NCBI RefSeq assembly: GCF_910592395.1
Contig: NC_088308.1
Span: 17,499,501 to 17,563,500 of the forward strand
Direction: 5' to 3'
DNA from: Lineus longissimus
Taxonomy: Eukaryota; Nemertea; Pilidiophora; Heteronemertea; Lineidae
DNA length: 64,000 nucleotides
Position 1 is the stretch's first letter. Every line of letters begins with the position of its first letter. The notes below the pieces were generated by a model that was not told the origin of the DNA, made no database searches, and saw only the letters and a list, made by a program, of their open reading frames with translations. A program made the position numbers and the translations under genes. Positions 1 to 12,096 of this stretch are shown here, in pieces.

Positions 1-300
1 TGCAAGAGGATGACATATGTGTTGATATCTGGCTTGTGTTTCACTTCCCAGTGTACATTCAAGGCGTGGATACAGAACCTACTACCTGTGTTTCACTTTC
101 AGTTGTAAATTCGATGCAAGGATACAAAACCTACTTTCCATGTTTTACTTTCAGATGTCAATTCAATGCATGGATACAAAACCTATTGCCTGAGTTTCAC
201 TTTTAAGCATACTTTCTGCCAAAGTGAGGATGCAGAAATTGATGACTTGTGTGTTTCACTTTCAGGTGTACATTCATGGCGTGGATACAGATCTTATGGA
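1..300. repeat. ~52-bp minisatellite, about five copies
   Basis: Imperfect copies begin near 35, 87, 140, 192 and 249. Each has a TTTCACTTTCAG-like start, a TGTA..ATTCA middle and a GGATACA(A/G)A end. Spacing is 52-57 bp and the fourth copy is the most diverged. No coding potential. It lies downstream of the last MCU exon seen here, so it probably sits in an MCU intron or the 3' flank. Confidence 0.75.
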
Positions 301-414
301 AACTTAACCCGCCTAATTGTAACTCGTCTCTCTTCCTTCTTGTGGTCACTAGACAGTCACTCACACGGTGACAATAAAGTCGGTCGTGCAGACAGCAAAA
401 TTGAAATCCAAGTA

Positions 415-610
415 CAGTAGAACCTCTCTATTAAGGACACCCTTGGGATTGACAAGTGCTGTCCTTAATAGAGAGGTGTCCTGATAAGAGAGGTCAAATT
501 GAATGGAAACAACCAAATTGGGACCAAAACTAGTGTCCTTAATAGAGAGGTTGTCCTTAAAAGAGACGTGTCTGCTAAGAAAGAGGTGTACCCTAAGAGA
601 GGTTCTACTG
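415..610. mobile_element. TA-flanked short TIR transposon (196 bp), copy 1
   Basis: The terminal inverted repeats begin CAGTAGAACCTCTCT on both ends. The element is flanked by TA (413-414 and 611-612), the target duplication typical of Tc1/mariner-type elements. The interior repeats the CTCTATTAAGGACAC motif in both orientations, so the transcript would fold on itself. There is no transposase, so it is non-autonomous. It sits just downstream of an MCU exon. Related copies are at 1383-1548 and 4395-4465. Confidence 0.75.
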
Positions 611-638
611 TAAAAGGTTTCAGTTTCGAATTACTTAC

Positions 639-3600
639 CCTCTTTGTAAGTACAAAATAAGCGTACATGGCAATGGAGGTGCCATACGTGATGAAGTAGG
701 TCACCGGTTCCATGATATCCCACGAGTACTCCCACCAAGTGAGACGAGCAAGGAAACCAAACTGGACGCCCATCAGAGCCAAGCCAACCCAGGCACCAGT
801 GTTGGTTTTCTTTGAAGCTTTCATTGTGAGCTCATTCTTTATCTGCAGAGGAAAAAAGTAGGGAGATGAGTTGAGACGTGCTTCTGTCCTGTCCACAGTA
901 TGGTGCTGCCACCAACAGTGAGCTATTGAAACTACTCGAACTGGCCAGAACTTTTTATACTTCTACACACACACATACATCATTGAGTTCTGATGCATTT
1001 TAGATGTATTTTCAGCAGGGCACCATTCAGTGCATAATAAAAACAGCCTTCTGTTCTCTATGCTTATATAAGTATATCTCTGATTTGGCTCTCACCCAAG
1101 CAAAACATAAAGTGTATATATAAGGTCTGACAAAGTGAATAGATTATCCACTAGCAACCTACATCTTCTAATGGCTGTATCTCACTCTTGAGGTTTTCTA
1201 ACCGGCTCTTGATCTCCTTCTCCCTCTGCAGTTGGTGCGTCTCGACATTCAGGGTGGAATAAAGCTGACCTATCAAAGTCTTCACGTCTGATAACTCATG
1301 GAGCTTCTCGTGGCTGTAGTCTTCTGCTGCAAAAAGGCAATTACGCGTTGTGATATGAAACATAAAGAGATGAAAATCTGCACTGCAGAACCTCTTTATT
1401 AAGGACACCCCTGGGACTGAAAAATGTTGTCCTTAAGTGTCCTGATTACAGCGATTACATATCAAAAAGACTCACTTGGGACCATAATCAATGTCCTTAA
1501 TAGGCAGGGTGCCTCTTTATAGAGGTGTTTGTTAAGGGAGGTTTTAAAATAGTAGTGGTGGCAGTTCTACTCACTGCCTTGTGCATTTCAAATTTTTCAA
1601 ATGGCTCCATTACCTTGAAGTTAACGGCAGCAGAAGCCAGAAATTAAACAGAAATAGATCGACGCTGCCTCATAACACAAAGTGTCTTAATTAGAGCTTA
1701 ATTCAATCACGTGTGTAAATCCATCTCTCGAGACGACTAACGATCAATAAGTCATCTCGGAGATAATCACATTTAAAAGATCGGATGAAAAAGATGGCGG
1801 TTGGGATTAATAGCAAGGATGGCGAATGTGTTTTGATAAAGACTGCTGGTTACAACGATCACAGATTCTTGTTGCAGTTACCAGCAATTACCACTGCAAA
1901 CGGCAGGTTCTTAAGAATCACATTTTAAGAATCTTAAAGAATCTTAAGAGTTCTTAAGAATCACGATTTAATATAAAGTGCAACTTACCTAAAGCTGGGG
2001 GTTTTACTTGAAAGGTCCTGTCGTTTATCATAATTTTGAAATTCTCTTGAAATAATTGTTCTATTGTAGTAGACTTGGCTATCCTCAGATCATCTGAAAC
2101 AGAGACAAAACACGAATCATGGTCAGGTGAATTTCTTTAATGAATGACACAATTTCAAAGGTGGCTGTCTAGACTAGAGCCGAGAAAGTACTGGTAGGTC
2201 ATATTGTGATCATTCTGGTCTGTCAAATTGTTTTTTCAAAGGAAACTGATAGCAAATATGAAATACAATGTACATGCTCACCTTCTGAGTAGATAGCAGC
2301 CCTGTCAATTCCACCATCTTCCTTCTGAAGATACGAAAGGAAGTCTCCGACAGTATTTGTGATTGGTTTGAGGGTGAACTGGCATTTCTCGAGGCGAGAC
2401 GGCAAAGGCACTGAGATCACAGGTAGACCATGGCGGTAGTGGACGTCAACTTCTGAAATGAGACAAGGTGGGAAAAAATAATGAGACTTTTGATGAATCA
2501 AGAAGGTTATTACAATACTCAAAGCAATTCTCAACACTATTCTGAAAGCTGCCATACTGCCTGACAAGCCCAAGAGCATATTGATCTCTTGAAAGCCCAT
2601 TAACTTTGGATCAATATATTGGAACTCAGAGCCAAATTGGATAAAAACGCAAAAAATCTAATATTAAACAGCTACGGGCCATTTTGTCAGTGTGCTGTTT
2701 CCCATCAGAGTGGGGCGGGAGAGGGGGAGGATAGATCATATGCCACTATCACTAATTTACCCCCAGAAATGCGGGTTTGTTCCCCTATCAGTTCAATTCT
2801 TGGCATACTCAAAGTACATGTTGATATCAGCATGATATTAGTTAGTGAAGGCCAGGAACAAAATAGAATATTTTCCAGCGCGTCTATTGCAATTGATGGA
2901 GAATGAATCAGATCAGACAAGCACCTCAAGCAACAAGGTGGGGATGCTGGCATGCCAATCGATCAACTCAGCAATTTCCACCTTTGCCTACTTTACAATG
3001 GTTTCACATCAGAATTTCAATTGCATACCCATTACATTCTATTCTAGGCTACACGATAACCAACACAGTCTGACTGTGCGGTGCATTGGTAAGTTTTAAC
3101 TCTTTCAGTGCCCAGGATTTGGGCATTTTTGGGCATTGTCACTACCCAAAATCTCACAAAAATAATTGAGATACACTCATCAACATTCTTCAAAACCTTT
3201 GTCTTTACCTCCTGTTTCAATAAAACAGCAGTAATAAGTAGGGGCATGCTAGGATTATGTTCTAAATTTTTTTGAGGGAGTGGTATTTTTGGCCGATTTT
3301 CACCATTTTTCACCTAAAATGAGGGGTGGCAAACCCCACCCCACCCTCTCAGTCGAAAAAATTATTCAATTTGGACGCCCCAGGCCAGAGAAACCATATG
3401 AACCACATTTGAGTAGCTGGGGACATCTGGTGTCGTCTGGAGGAACTAAAATACCTTAATATTTAGGACGTACATGTACGTCCTTGGGCACTGAAAGAGT
3501 TAAGGTAGTTAGAAACTTACGTCTGCCTTAGACTTTAGAGTCTGCCTTAGACTTTAGAGAAACCTTGAAGTTGGAGTCACTCAACATACTCAAATCCTTC

Positions 3601-6600
3601 ATGCAGGCATACATGTACGTTACATTAATATTTTTAGATAAGTTTGGTCTTAGATTGGTGAAACTAGAGTATGCACTGTACTCAATTTGTGTTTCGACAA
3701 CTCCCAGAGGCAATTCCAGGAATACAGTGCACTCAAACAAACATTTAAAACACATGCATGTTATATCAAGAATTTTACAAAGACTAGTCTTTATCAATTC
3801 TTGATTATGGATTTAAGCAAACTTTGCCTTTAACAAAACATTCAATGGCAATGCCTCAAAAACATAATTCGGATTGTGCCAACTTCAGTTACTTTCCAGA
3901 CATAGCTCCAGGGCATTCCAGACAAAGTTGAAATCAGAGCAAATATTTGCAAACCAATCATTTTAAAGAGCTTGTTTATTGCTTGTCAGCAGCAGCTCTG
4001 ATGATCGGGTACATGATGATGTTGAAATCATAATTCAGCTGCTAAAGAGAGAGACTATAAATTATGATAGGAAGCACATACATTATGTGTTCATTGGTCT
4101 TGACTCCCCAAATCGTGGACATGGCAGAGCCAGAAGTGTAAAGGCATTGGGGGTCAGATGCAACAAGACAACTTCAAAAAAATCTACCTTTCCGCTACAG
4201 CTAGATGCTCAAGATATCAGCAGGAGACCTCTGAGTCAGAAAGCAATTATTTAACAGCTATTTTGCAAATGCAGACTGGGCTCCCAGGCATTTTTCTTTA
4301 TAGCAAGAGATTTTGAAATCTCAAAGAAACCATTCATTGAAGACTGAAGCTTGTGAGCAGAGGACCCACTATCACCGATTCAGGTCATAAAGTACAGTAG
4401 AACCTCTCTATAAAGTATAGGGCACCTGCTCTTCTTCGAGGTGTCCGCTAAGTGAGGTTTCACTATAATAATCCTAGGCCTGGGTGAATATAGGCCTTGA
4501 TTGCCTGTATGCTGAGCACCACCATAGAGTTGAAGTTTGACATTGTTTAGGCGAGAATTTGTGAATGGTTGTGCTCAAGGCAATGAATCCGTGACGGCCT
4601 CTTTGGACTTTGTTCGTAGGCCTAGCTATGCCTGCAAGTATGAAGACTTTGGTTTTCTCTTCGTGTTGAGAGAGAATTATATTACTATGCTTTCAAAGAA
4701 GGCGGTGAACTTGTCAAAGATATTTCCTTCCACTATAATAGCCAACGGAAATACAATCCGCTTTCCACTTCTCGTTTCTCCGGAAACGATCTTGAACATG
4801 ATGCAAAATGGACGAATGCCAGCACCAAACGAGATGCTTCCCTTGTCATCTTTAAAATGCTTCATGAACAGAATGAATTGAAGGAGGACTATATGGATAC
4901 ATGGCCTACTCAAGTAAAGAAGCAATGAAGGCCGCTTATACAGGTGTAGGAAGTTTTTCTCCTGATATAACAAGAATGAAAAGTTCAAGGCAAAATTTTC
5001 AGGAGAGGTATAGAGAAGAGAGTACTTAAATGACCTGCATGATGACTGTATGTAAACTGCTAAACATGTTGAATACATCAGACATCAGGAAGTAGATGTA
5101 GCAGAAAATGCTAAACACCGTTACAATGTTGTATTTTCATATCACAGTAGGAATACATGGAATAAGTCTCGATTGGTAAGACAACCATAATGTTTAGGGT
5201 TGGTATGAAATATGTCTAAAGCAGATTCTGTTATTAGTGAGAAAATCACCTCCAAAGGCAACATGGTCTAGAAATCAGACACTTCAGAAAATCCAATTCA
5301 AAACAGAGACTTCTACAAAGCAGACACAATGTTATACTATTTCCAAATAACGCATCTATTTTTGTGATCAAAGTGGTCAACAAACATCTTTCATTTTCAA
5401 AGCTGACAAAAAGCTTGCAAATACACCAGACAGATTGCATGATAAACATCCAATAATCATCAGTTTTTCCGATCAAACGAACAATAAGTACCTCAAAACC
5501 GCTTGAACTTTGAAATCCAGCCTGAAAAACCTATCCCCTGTTATGATTTGCCAGGATCTTGTGACTTTCCACACTGATGAAAGAAGGGGAAATTGCAATC
5601 AATACTTTGTTGCTTATAAAAGGGTATTATCATAAGCCGCACGTACACCACCTGAAAATGGACCACTAATCTTGGTTCGCGAACCAATGCCGCACCATCG
5701 AAAATCCACCAAGCGCGTACACCAGCGCTGCAGCTAGTTATAAAATCCGGCTACAGATGGCGCGCAAACAATAAGCAGAAAGCGCCATTTCGAAAACGCC
5801 GCCTGGAGCCGAACCATCTAACTAGCTAATTGCCGATCCATTTGCGCGTACACCACGACAAAGCCGAGCTTTTAACAAGCCAGGCGAATTTGGACCATCA
5901 AGCTTGGTGGGACAAATTCGCCCGGCAATTTGTATCGGCAATTGATTGCCGAACCAATTTGTCGCGGCAATGTGGTGGTGTACGTGCAATTGGTCCACCA
6001 ATATTTCGTGGTGTAAGCGCAGCTATTGCTTAAAACCATCAATGAACTTGATAAAGGGAACCTTCTAATCTTATTAATCCTTTCGCTGCAGGTGACATGT
6101 ATGTACCATCACTTGGCGGGTGGCGTGCACTATAGTACGGTACGTCATGCCCCACTACAAACTTGGCAACAGCCTCTCAAAATCAGCCTTCTGTTAAAAT
6201 GCCTTTCTTTGGTGAAAATTTTCCTACACAATATTTCTGAAGTAGTGGGCTTTTGACTGCGCCAAAGTAATGAAGTGCGTACTTGATCTGTAGTGAATAA
6301 TTCGTCAAGTGAGAACCAAATATACGACAGGATAGCTACAAACAACATTATGAACACAGAGCAATCAAGGCAAGTATCATGGGAAATTAACCCGCGGCAA
6401 CTGCACGATCAATTATATCAGAACTTATCTAATGAGAGCTGTGTGACATTTCAACCACAGGATTTGTTGGCCGTCAGACAGAGACGTGCGATTGAGAACA
6501 AATGCAAATACTGCAAACCCCCTTTTTTTGCGAGCTGAATATTTTTGCAAGAGGAAACCCGGATATTAACATCGCAAACTTTAGGGGTGCAAATTATGAT

Positions 6601-9600
6601 TATATATGTTCAATACGGTTTTAGAAGGCGGTCATCAACACCGCATCAGCTGGCCTGTTTCCTATTAACAATCCTGGTGGGCCAATATTTGTGGACAATC
6701 ATGAATCAACATGATGGAGGATAATAGGCATTGCAATTAGCACTTGCTGAATCTTGTACCTTTATTGCCTGATTAATACTGCATGATGTAGATGAAATCA
6801 ACACCAACCGTCATAAGTCTATATTTTATTACATTTATTGTTTTGCATATCATGAAATAACAATGTGTAATCGAAATACTTCATGATGTGAGCCACCTGT
6901 GAGGCCAAGAAACCGGTACTGTAGCAATTATAGATGTATACCTTGACTTTGATAAGTCGAGTAAACCCTACCTCGTGACCTCGGAGCCTTGTGTGTCAAG
7001 ATGAGGTTATCATTGTGAGCACGCTTGCCTAACCAGAGGCTTATGTTGTGTCAAGGCACACAGCCTCTCATCTCCATAAACTAATAACCAGTTGATGAGC
7101 CAACAAGACAAGTCTGGCGGCCATCACTCATCGGTGATAGTGGCATGCCAACTGCCTGGCACAATCTGAAGGAGGCAGTATCAAATAAAACCAGTAGCGC
7201 TTCCCTGCCAGTCAAAACATTTTGTCATCCTATATAGGGGAGCCTTTGCTTGGAAGATGGCTAAAAGGAATCACCTTACACATGATTTTTAAAGACAACA
7301 TATCTCATGCCCCACAAAAGTACATGCACTACATGTACATGTCTGCAATGTTCTGCTACATCAGCTTTTAACATTCCACCAAATGAAGTCTAACCATGTA
7401 CATATACTGTGCAACTAGTAGTACACCTGTACCTGTATAAAATTCACTGGCAAATCTCCCTTTTTATCAAAGTTGCCATCGTCATCGATTGTCTAGCCAT
7501 GTGTGCCTGATAATGAATGGGTAGTTGTAAAACAAGAAACACAGAAACGAAACAGAAACACAGAAACACAGAAACGAAACGCAGAAACCAGTCTTGTGGC
7601 GAATTCTGGTCTGCAGACTCCATCTTGTTGCCATGGTTGTGGCCGCGAACGCGGGTGTAACTAAAACTGGTATTCAGTCGGAATGGAAGGAGGAATGCTC
7701 ATTTCCCAATACCCCTTTTAGCCTCATCAACGTGTGCGCAGATTGGCATCCGGCCTTGATCGTGCCAATACACTACATGTATGTACTACACGGCGTAAAT
7801 AGAAAATAGTCCTTCGAATAGCGAGTCCTGTTCTTTTGTACATTCCATGGCCTGTGCACGACACTTGGCTGAACTTCCCTACTGCAACCTCATTAACATA
7901 AACAGATATTTAAAGGGACTATTTAAAGGCAGCAGCTGGGCAGGCAAGATTGAGTTACTCCAAGTCCAAGTCTAGTGCCCCCCCCCCCACTTTACTCTAT
8001 TCTAGTCGCCAAAATTGGTCTCTCACGTCTCACATAACGTCGAAATGATTCACCCATGTACTGGTACCGTACCTTGCATTTAGTGCTGCATCAGACGGGA
8101 TTTGTAGGATGATCCTGGTACTTCATGTAAATTGAACACTACAAGGCAAGATGTTGCACTGCACCTTCATTTAAAGTAACATGCTGTAGGAATCGAATCG
8201 AACCTACCAAAGTACTACACCACCACCTCAAAAGACTTCACCCATATCGTGCCGCCCCCTCCCCCCCCCAAGTTGCTCCATGTATCCCCTCAACAACTCT
8301 ATTGCATTCCGGCTGGCCGCAACCCACCAACCTCAGATTTTACTTTTAAACGACAATAACAACGGATTGGGCAAGGAAAGTATCGGCGTGCCACTTGATT
8401 CCAACTTTTATGAAAACCCGTTTGATTTTCGTTTCTGCGTTTCGTTTCTGCGTTTCTGTTTCGTTTCTGTGTTTCTTGTTTTACAACTACCCATAATGAA
8501 TTGATCATGAGCAAAGACAATCAAGCAATTGTAGTGAATGAGAACTCTCCAGGGATATTCTTCCCCACGCAATGCCAATGGTTTCAATGACGGATTACAC
8601 AATCAATACCCTTCTTTAATGCATTATGTTGCAATTTCAATCTGGCAGATTGTCACAATGTGTTTTGAGGAGATGGATACTGACGGTGCTACATACACAT
8701 CATGTCAAGTGCATCTCTATGTCATCTCGGGCTATAAATTTAAATCAGATTGAGGCATTTCTGATAAAAGAAAACTAGACATAAAATGCTTGAGGTAGAG
8801 TTTTAAAACAATATATCCTCTCCTACTCAAAACGCTTTGCCTCTAACTCTAAAACTGTCCATTCTGAACCATCAGAGTTAATTGGTCCGTTACCTCCCCT
8901 CATACAGTGTGACGGATCCGGGTCAGCGGAGTGGATCCAAGGCTTGAGAGTCAAGATGTAACCATCAGGCTCCTGGTCGTCTAATCGTGGCTTACAGCAA
9001 TTCACAAACTGATCTCCTGGTTCTCTTCCTGGTGCCACATTGATTTGTTTGCCCCATGGGACCCGCCCCTCCATTCTGAGGTCGTCATGATTCAATATCA
9101 TCAGTGATAACCATGCAATCACGGGGATCAATCATCCATGTACTCATAGTAAAAAATAGTACCGGTAAAGGTCAATAACATGTTATGTGGTCAATGCTGC
9201 AATGACATCAATTATCCACTAACGACCTAATCCCAGGTGATTTGAGACGGACAGATAATGGGATCAATCCCAAACAGCATTCTGGTATTTTAGGTGGCAT
9301 AGTTCACAGCTGAATATGAATTGCATGTAATCAGCCAGAACCAGATGCGATGCGAGGTATTTTAAGGAGACCTATCAAAGGTACATGTATTCTACATGTA
9401 ATCTTTACAGGGGTATTTAGCACTCCATTCTATGATAGGATATCAGTGATACAAACCAGGAGCGTGGATGACGTTGTGGTTGATTTCCACTGAAGTTGTA
9501 GAGGTCCTGTCAACTCGGTTTATAGAAGCATCAATGAATGCCATACTATTATGAACAATCCTGCCTTCCTCTGGGGGATTCAATATTGAGTGCGCTTGCA

Positions 9601-11731
9601 ATCCTCACTAGCAGCGTATTTCCTTGATTTCCACTCCAGCCTTGCAAATCAAGACAAGACTTACCATCAATAACTGGCGAAGCAGTTGTACTGTAGCATA
9701 GGGCGGGGTAGAGCACCTTGTGACTCCTCGGCAGCAGCTGAAGTGATAAAAGCAAAAGAGTGTTATCAAATCTATCAAAAAGTCCATGGACTCTTTCCTT
9801 TAGAGCCGTTTGGTAAATTGTCACCGATCTCCTCTCTTGTTTTTCACCTAGTGTGTGAAGTTCACCTAGTGTAAAGTGGAGGGCTTAAAATGTCAACGAC
9901 CAACGCCTGATCACTCTAACTAGGTTTATCTTTTACGTTTTCATCACGTAGGGAAAAATGTTACTTTTATTTAGTAAGGAAATATCCAACCTAGGATCAT
10001 GTGACATAGGGAAAAGTGTACTTTTAACAAAATAACCTACCTAACAAATTTTAGGAAATTGATGCAGAAAACTAAATGGAATGTCACCCTGCAAGCTTCA
10101 ATTCTAAATATTTGGAGAAGTCAAAGACCACTGGGTGAAGGTCAGCTTAACACGAACACACATGTAGCGTTTCGAATATAGAATGTGACAGACGGACATC
10201 CCACTTTTACAGGGCCTCATAAAGTGTTATTCAACTGTGAAACAAGGTCAGGTTTACAGGGCATGTACACAGCCAGCAGGCCCTCTGTGCATAGACAGTC
10301 GACACATGGCATTTTAGGCCCAATTAGTAATTGCATGAACTTCAACTAAAGCATAAACACACTGCTGTTGAGAATGAAAAATAAAATTCAGATGTAGCCT
10401 TTTCCATGTCAAAAATAATTTCAATTGAATAGATAAGATGTAATTGTTATTGTTAGTACCCTACATTTTACTCTAGTTCTATACAAACCAATCACTTTGT
10501 CTATAACTCGACTGATTTGTCATGTCTCTGTTCATCTCTGGCTCTGTTCATCTTCATCCAGAATTCAGTTCAATATAAATGGTTTTTTGGCACTTGATGT
10601 GTGAACCACATTGACCTTTACTGACCTAGCTGTATTGAGGCACAAGGCACTTGACCTAAAGGTTGGCATATATTCGCAGATGGCAGATAGAATTCTATTT
10701 GGAGAATTTTTCATTTCAAACAAGTTTTACAATACAAAGTTAGTTTTGATAACATCAGACAACATATTATTGCCACATCGCACCATTTATACATCATTAC
10801 CACAATATGCTTGTACATGAGGCCAAGGGGAAACAACTGGGTGTTTTGGGGACACAAATAGGGGGAATGCAAAAATAAATTCCAGCCATTTTGAAAAGGC
10901 CTTTTCACAGGCACCGAAATTTTACCATGACATAGAAAAAATCAAATCATCACCAAAAGCATTCAAAATATCATAAAAATTGGAAGACAAGGACAACTTC
11001 AAGTAAATTGCTTGAATAAGCTTATATATTCTACTTTTATGCCATGGTTAACATACGTTGCCTGTGAAACGCCAAGGGCCTTGGCCCCTTTTCAAAATGG
11101 CCGAAAATTTTTTTTTCACAGGTTGTCTATTGGCTGTCTTTTGGGGTCCACCTTTGATGTTTTTGACATCATCTCAGCTGCGATGTCTCAAAAACATTAA
11201 GATACAGAAGACGACAACCACCTCTTTCACATCCTAGTTGTCTGATGTCGTCTTCAGCTCTCAGTCTCGGGCCAAGGCACTGTTACTCACTGAGTAAGTT
11301 ACTGTAAGTCTCACTGTAGCCTATGTAGGCAGAAAAATCAGTTGTTGGCTTTGCATATATAAAGTATTGAAAAATCACACTCGACCAACGCTTGGCAGTA
11401 AGTATTGTCATGTCAATGAATGCCACATATTTGGATATAATCACCACACATCTTTAATATTTATAAGATCACATCCTGTACATTGTCATTGTGTACAATG
11501 TATTGGAGGCCTACATTTTTGTATACAAAATGTACAGAGCAGAACAGGCAGAATTTCGAGTATGAAATTCAACCATTTTGGCGCTAAGTTTAGTTATGAC
11601 ATTCATGCATAATTGAAATATTGACATATTCTTGAAGTTGTGCTACTTACTAAACACCTTGGAGACGTAATTACTGAACCTTTGGCCCAAAATAATACTC
11701 CAGAAATACGACCGAGTGTCCTGGAAGCCAT
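639..11731 (-). CDS. MCU: Mitochondrial calcium uniporter, pore subunit (3' end beyond window)
   Basis: MCU forms the Ca2+-selective pore of the inner mitochondrial membrane. Six exons read in phase: 11651-11731, 9665-9737, 2282-2452, 1989-2093, 1163-1326 and 639-842 (266 codons). Exon 1 starts [11 protein letters not shown], a basic, acid-free presequence. Exons 3-4 encode the matrix N-terminal domain ([20 protein letters not shown]). Exon 5 encodes a coiled coil ([12 protein letters not shown]). Exon 6 holds TM1, the WDIME selectivity motif at residues 239-243, and TM2. The downstream donor at 638 is GTAAGT; the C-terminal coiled-coil exon lies left of position 1. The 7.2-kb and 1.9-kb introns house several transposons. 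The gene is divergent from the FTCDNL1-like gene, with 365 bp between start codons. Exons 3-6 are certain by family similarity. Exons 1-2 rest on exact phase, strong splice sites and presequence character. Confidence 0.93.
1383..1548. repeat. Degenerate copy of the CAGTAGAACC element
   Basis: The left end reads CTGCAGAACCTCTTTATTAA. The interior has the GTCCTTAA and AAGGACACC motifs of the 415-610 element. The right end (AGGGAGGTTTTAAAATAG) is eroded. It lies in the MCU intron between exons 4 and 5, next to the 5' edge of exon 5. Confidence 0.55.
3100..3499. mobile_element. TTAA-flanked MITE (piggyBac/Kolobok-like), 400 bp
   Basis: The ends are CTCTTTCAGTGCCCA and its reverse complement, directly flanked by TTAA at 3096-3099 and 3500-3503. 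TTAA duplication is the hallmark of piggyBac and Kolobok transposons. There is no transposase frame, so this is a non-autonomous derivative. A perfect 20-bp palindrome, AGGACGTACATGTACGTCCT, lies at 3465-3484 just inside the right end. The element is in MCU intron 2. Confidence 0.8.
4395..4465. mobile_element. Short (~70 bp) copy of the CAGTAGAACC element
   Basis: It begins CAGTAGAACCTCTCTATAAA after TA and ends in an inverted, diverged copy (GAGGTTTCACTA) before TA. The GGCACCTGCTC and GAGGTGTCC arms can pair. It is an internally deleted relative of the 415-610 element, in MCU intron 2. Confidence 0.6.
5630..6020. repeat. Inverted-repeat-rich segment with repeated GTACACCAC boxes
   Basis: GCACGTACACCACC near 5640 is matched by GTGGTGTACGTGC near 5974. 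Further copies of the box occur near 5704 and 5848 and, inverted, near 6010. The segment is CpG-richer than its surroundings. It looks like a diverged TIR transposon or nested foldback repeat, but I could not fix its ends or a target duplication. MCU intron 2. Confidence 0.45.
7519..8492. mobile_element. Mutator-like TIR element, 974 bp, 9-bp TSD
   Basis: Both ends start GGGTAGTTGTAAAACAAG. The inverted repeats continue for about 70 bp of GAAAC-rich sequence (7519-7588 against 8423-8492). The element is flanked by identical 9-bp direct repeats ATAATGAAT (7510-7518 and 8493-8501). A 9-bp duplication with long TIRs is diagnostic of Mutator-type elements. The interior has no recognisable transposase and includes C-rich tracts near 7980 and 8258. 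Located in MCU intron 2. Confidence 0.85.
8493..11650. other. MCU introns 2 and 1: no further gene recognised
   Basis: Apart from MCU exon 2 (9665-9737) I see no supported gene. An inverted-repeat pair sits at 10885-10912 and 11060-11100 (arms share CCTTTTCAAAATGG). An open stretch on the minus strand at 8823-9131 has no recognised similarity and no supporting splice context. Confidence 0.5.
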
Positions 11732-12096
11732 TTTTACGCTCTACTCGCACGCCACCTGTTAGAAGAATGTGACACTACTCCTTAACCCAGGAAATGGGGT
11801 CACTGAGTTCATTTCACAACATTGTATACCTTTATTAGCCATTGGTATTCAGCTTGGGCCTTTATTCCTTTCCATCGTGGTCTAAATTTCCTTGATTAAT
11901 TTGCCTCCGCCAGAGACAATAGAACAACCTGTCCCTCATCCTCAGGAAATCAGGGGTCCTCCCCCTAGCTGCATGAGTGCGGTTCGCTTCTCCGGCCCTG
12001 CACACAATGAATTGTGTCCCCTGGACCGAGGGTGATTTTGTTCAAAAAATTTAAAAATCCTTCTTTCAGATTGTGGATCCAGCTGATGATGTGACA
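11732..12096. promoter_or_regulatory. Divergent promoter region MCU / FTCDNL1-like
   Basis: 365 bp separate the MCU ATG (11731, minus) from the FTCDNL1-like ATG (12097, plus). A TTCTTTCAG acceptor at 12061-12069 suggests the plus-strand gene has a noncoding first exon inside this interval. No TATA box stands out. The bidirectional role is inferred from position. Confidence 0.5.

Noticed and set aside
4537-4881. 114-codon plus-strand frame
   Set aside because: No family resemblance, it overlaps an opposing frame of similar length, and it lies inside MCU intron 2.
5761-5800. Minus-strand [12 protein letters not shown] as MCU exon 1
   Set aside because: Short, stops soon and has a weak donor. 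The 11651-11731 exon fits phase and splice consensus with the exon at 9665-9737.
8823-9131. 102-codon minus-strand frame inside MCU intron 2
   Set aside because: No recognisable domain. The frame lacks convincing splice signals and a start in good context.
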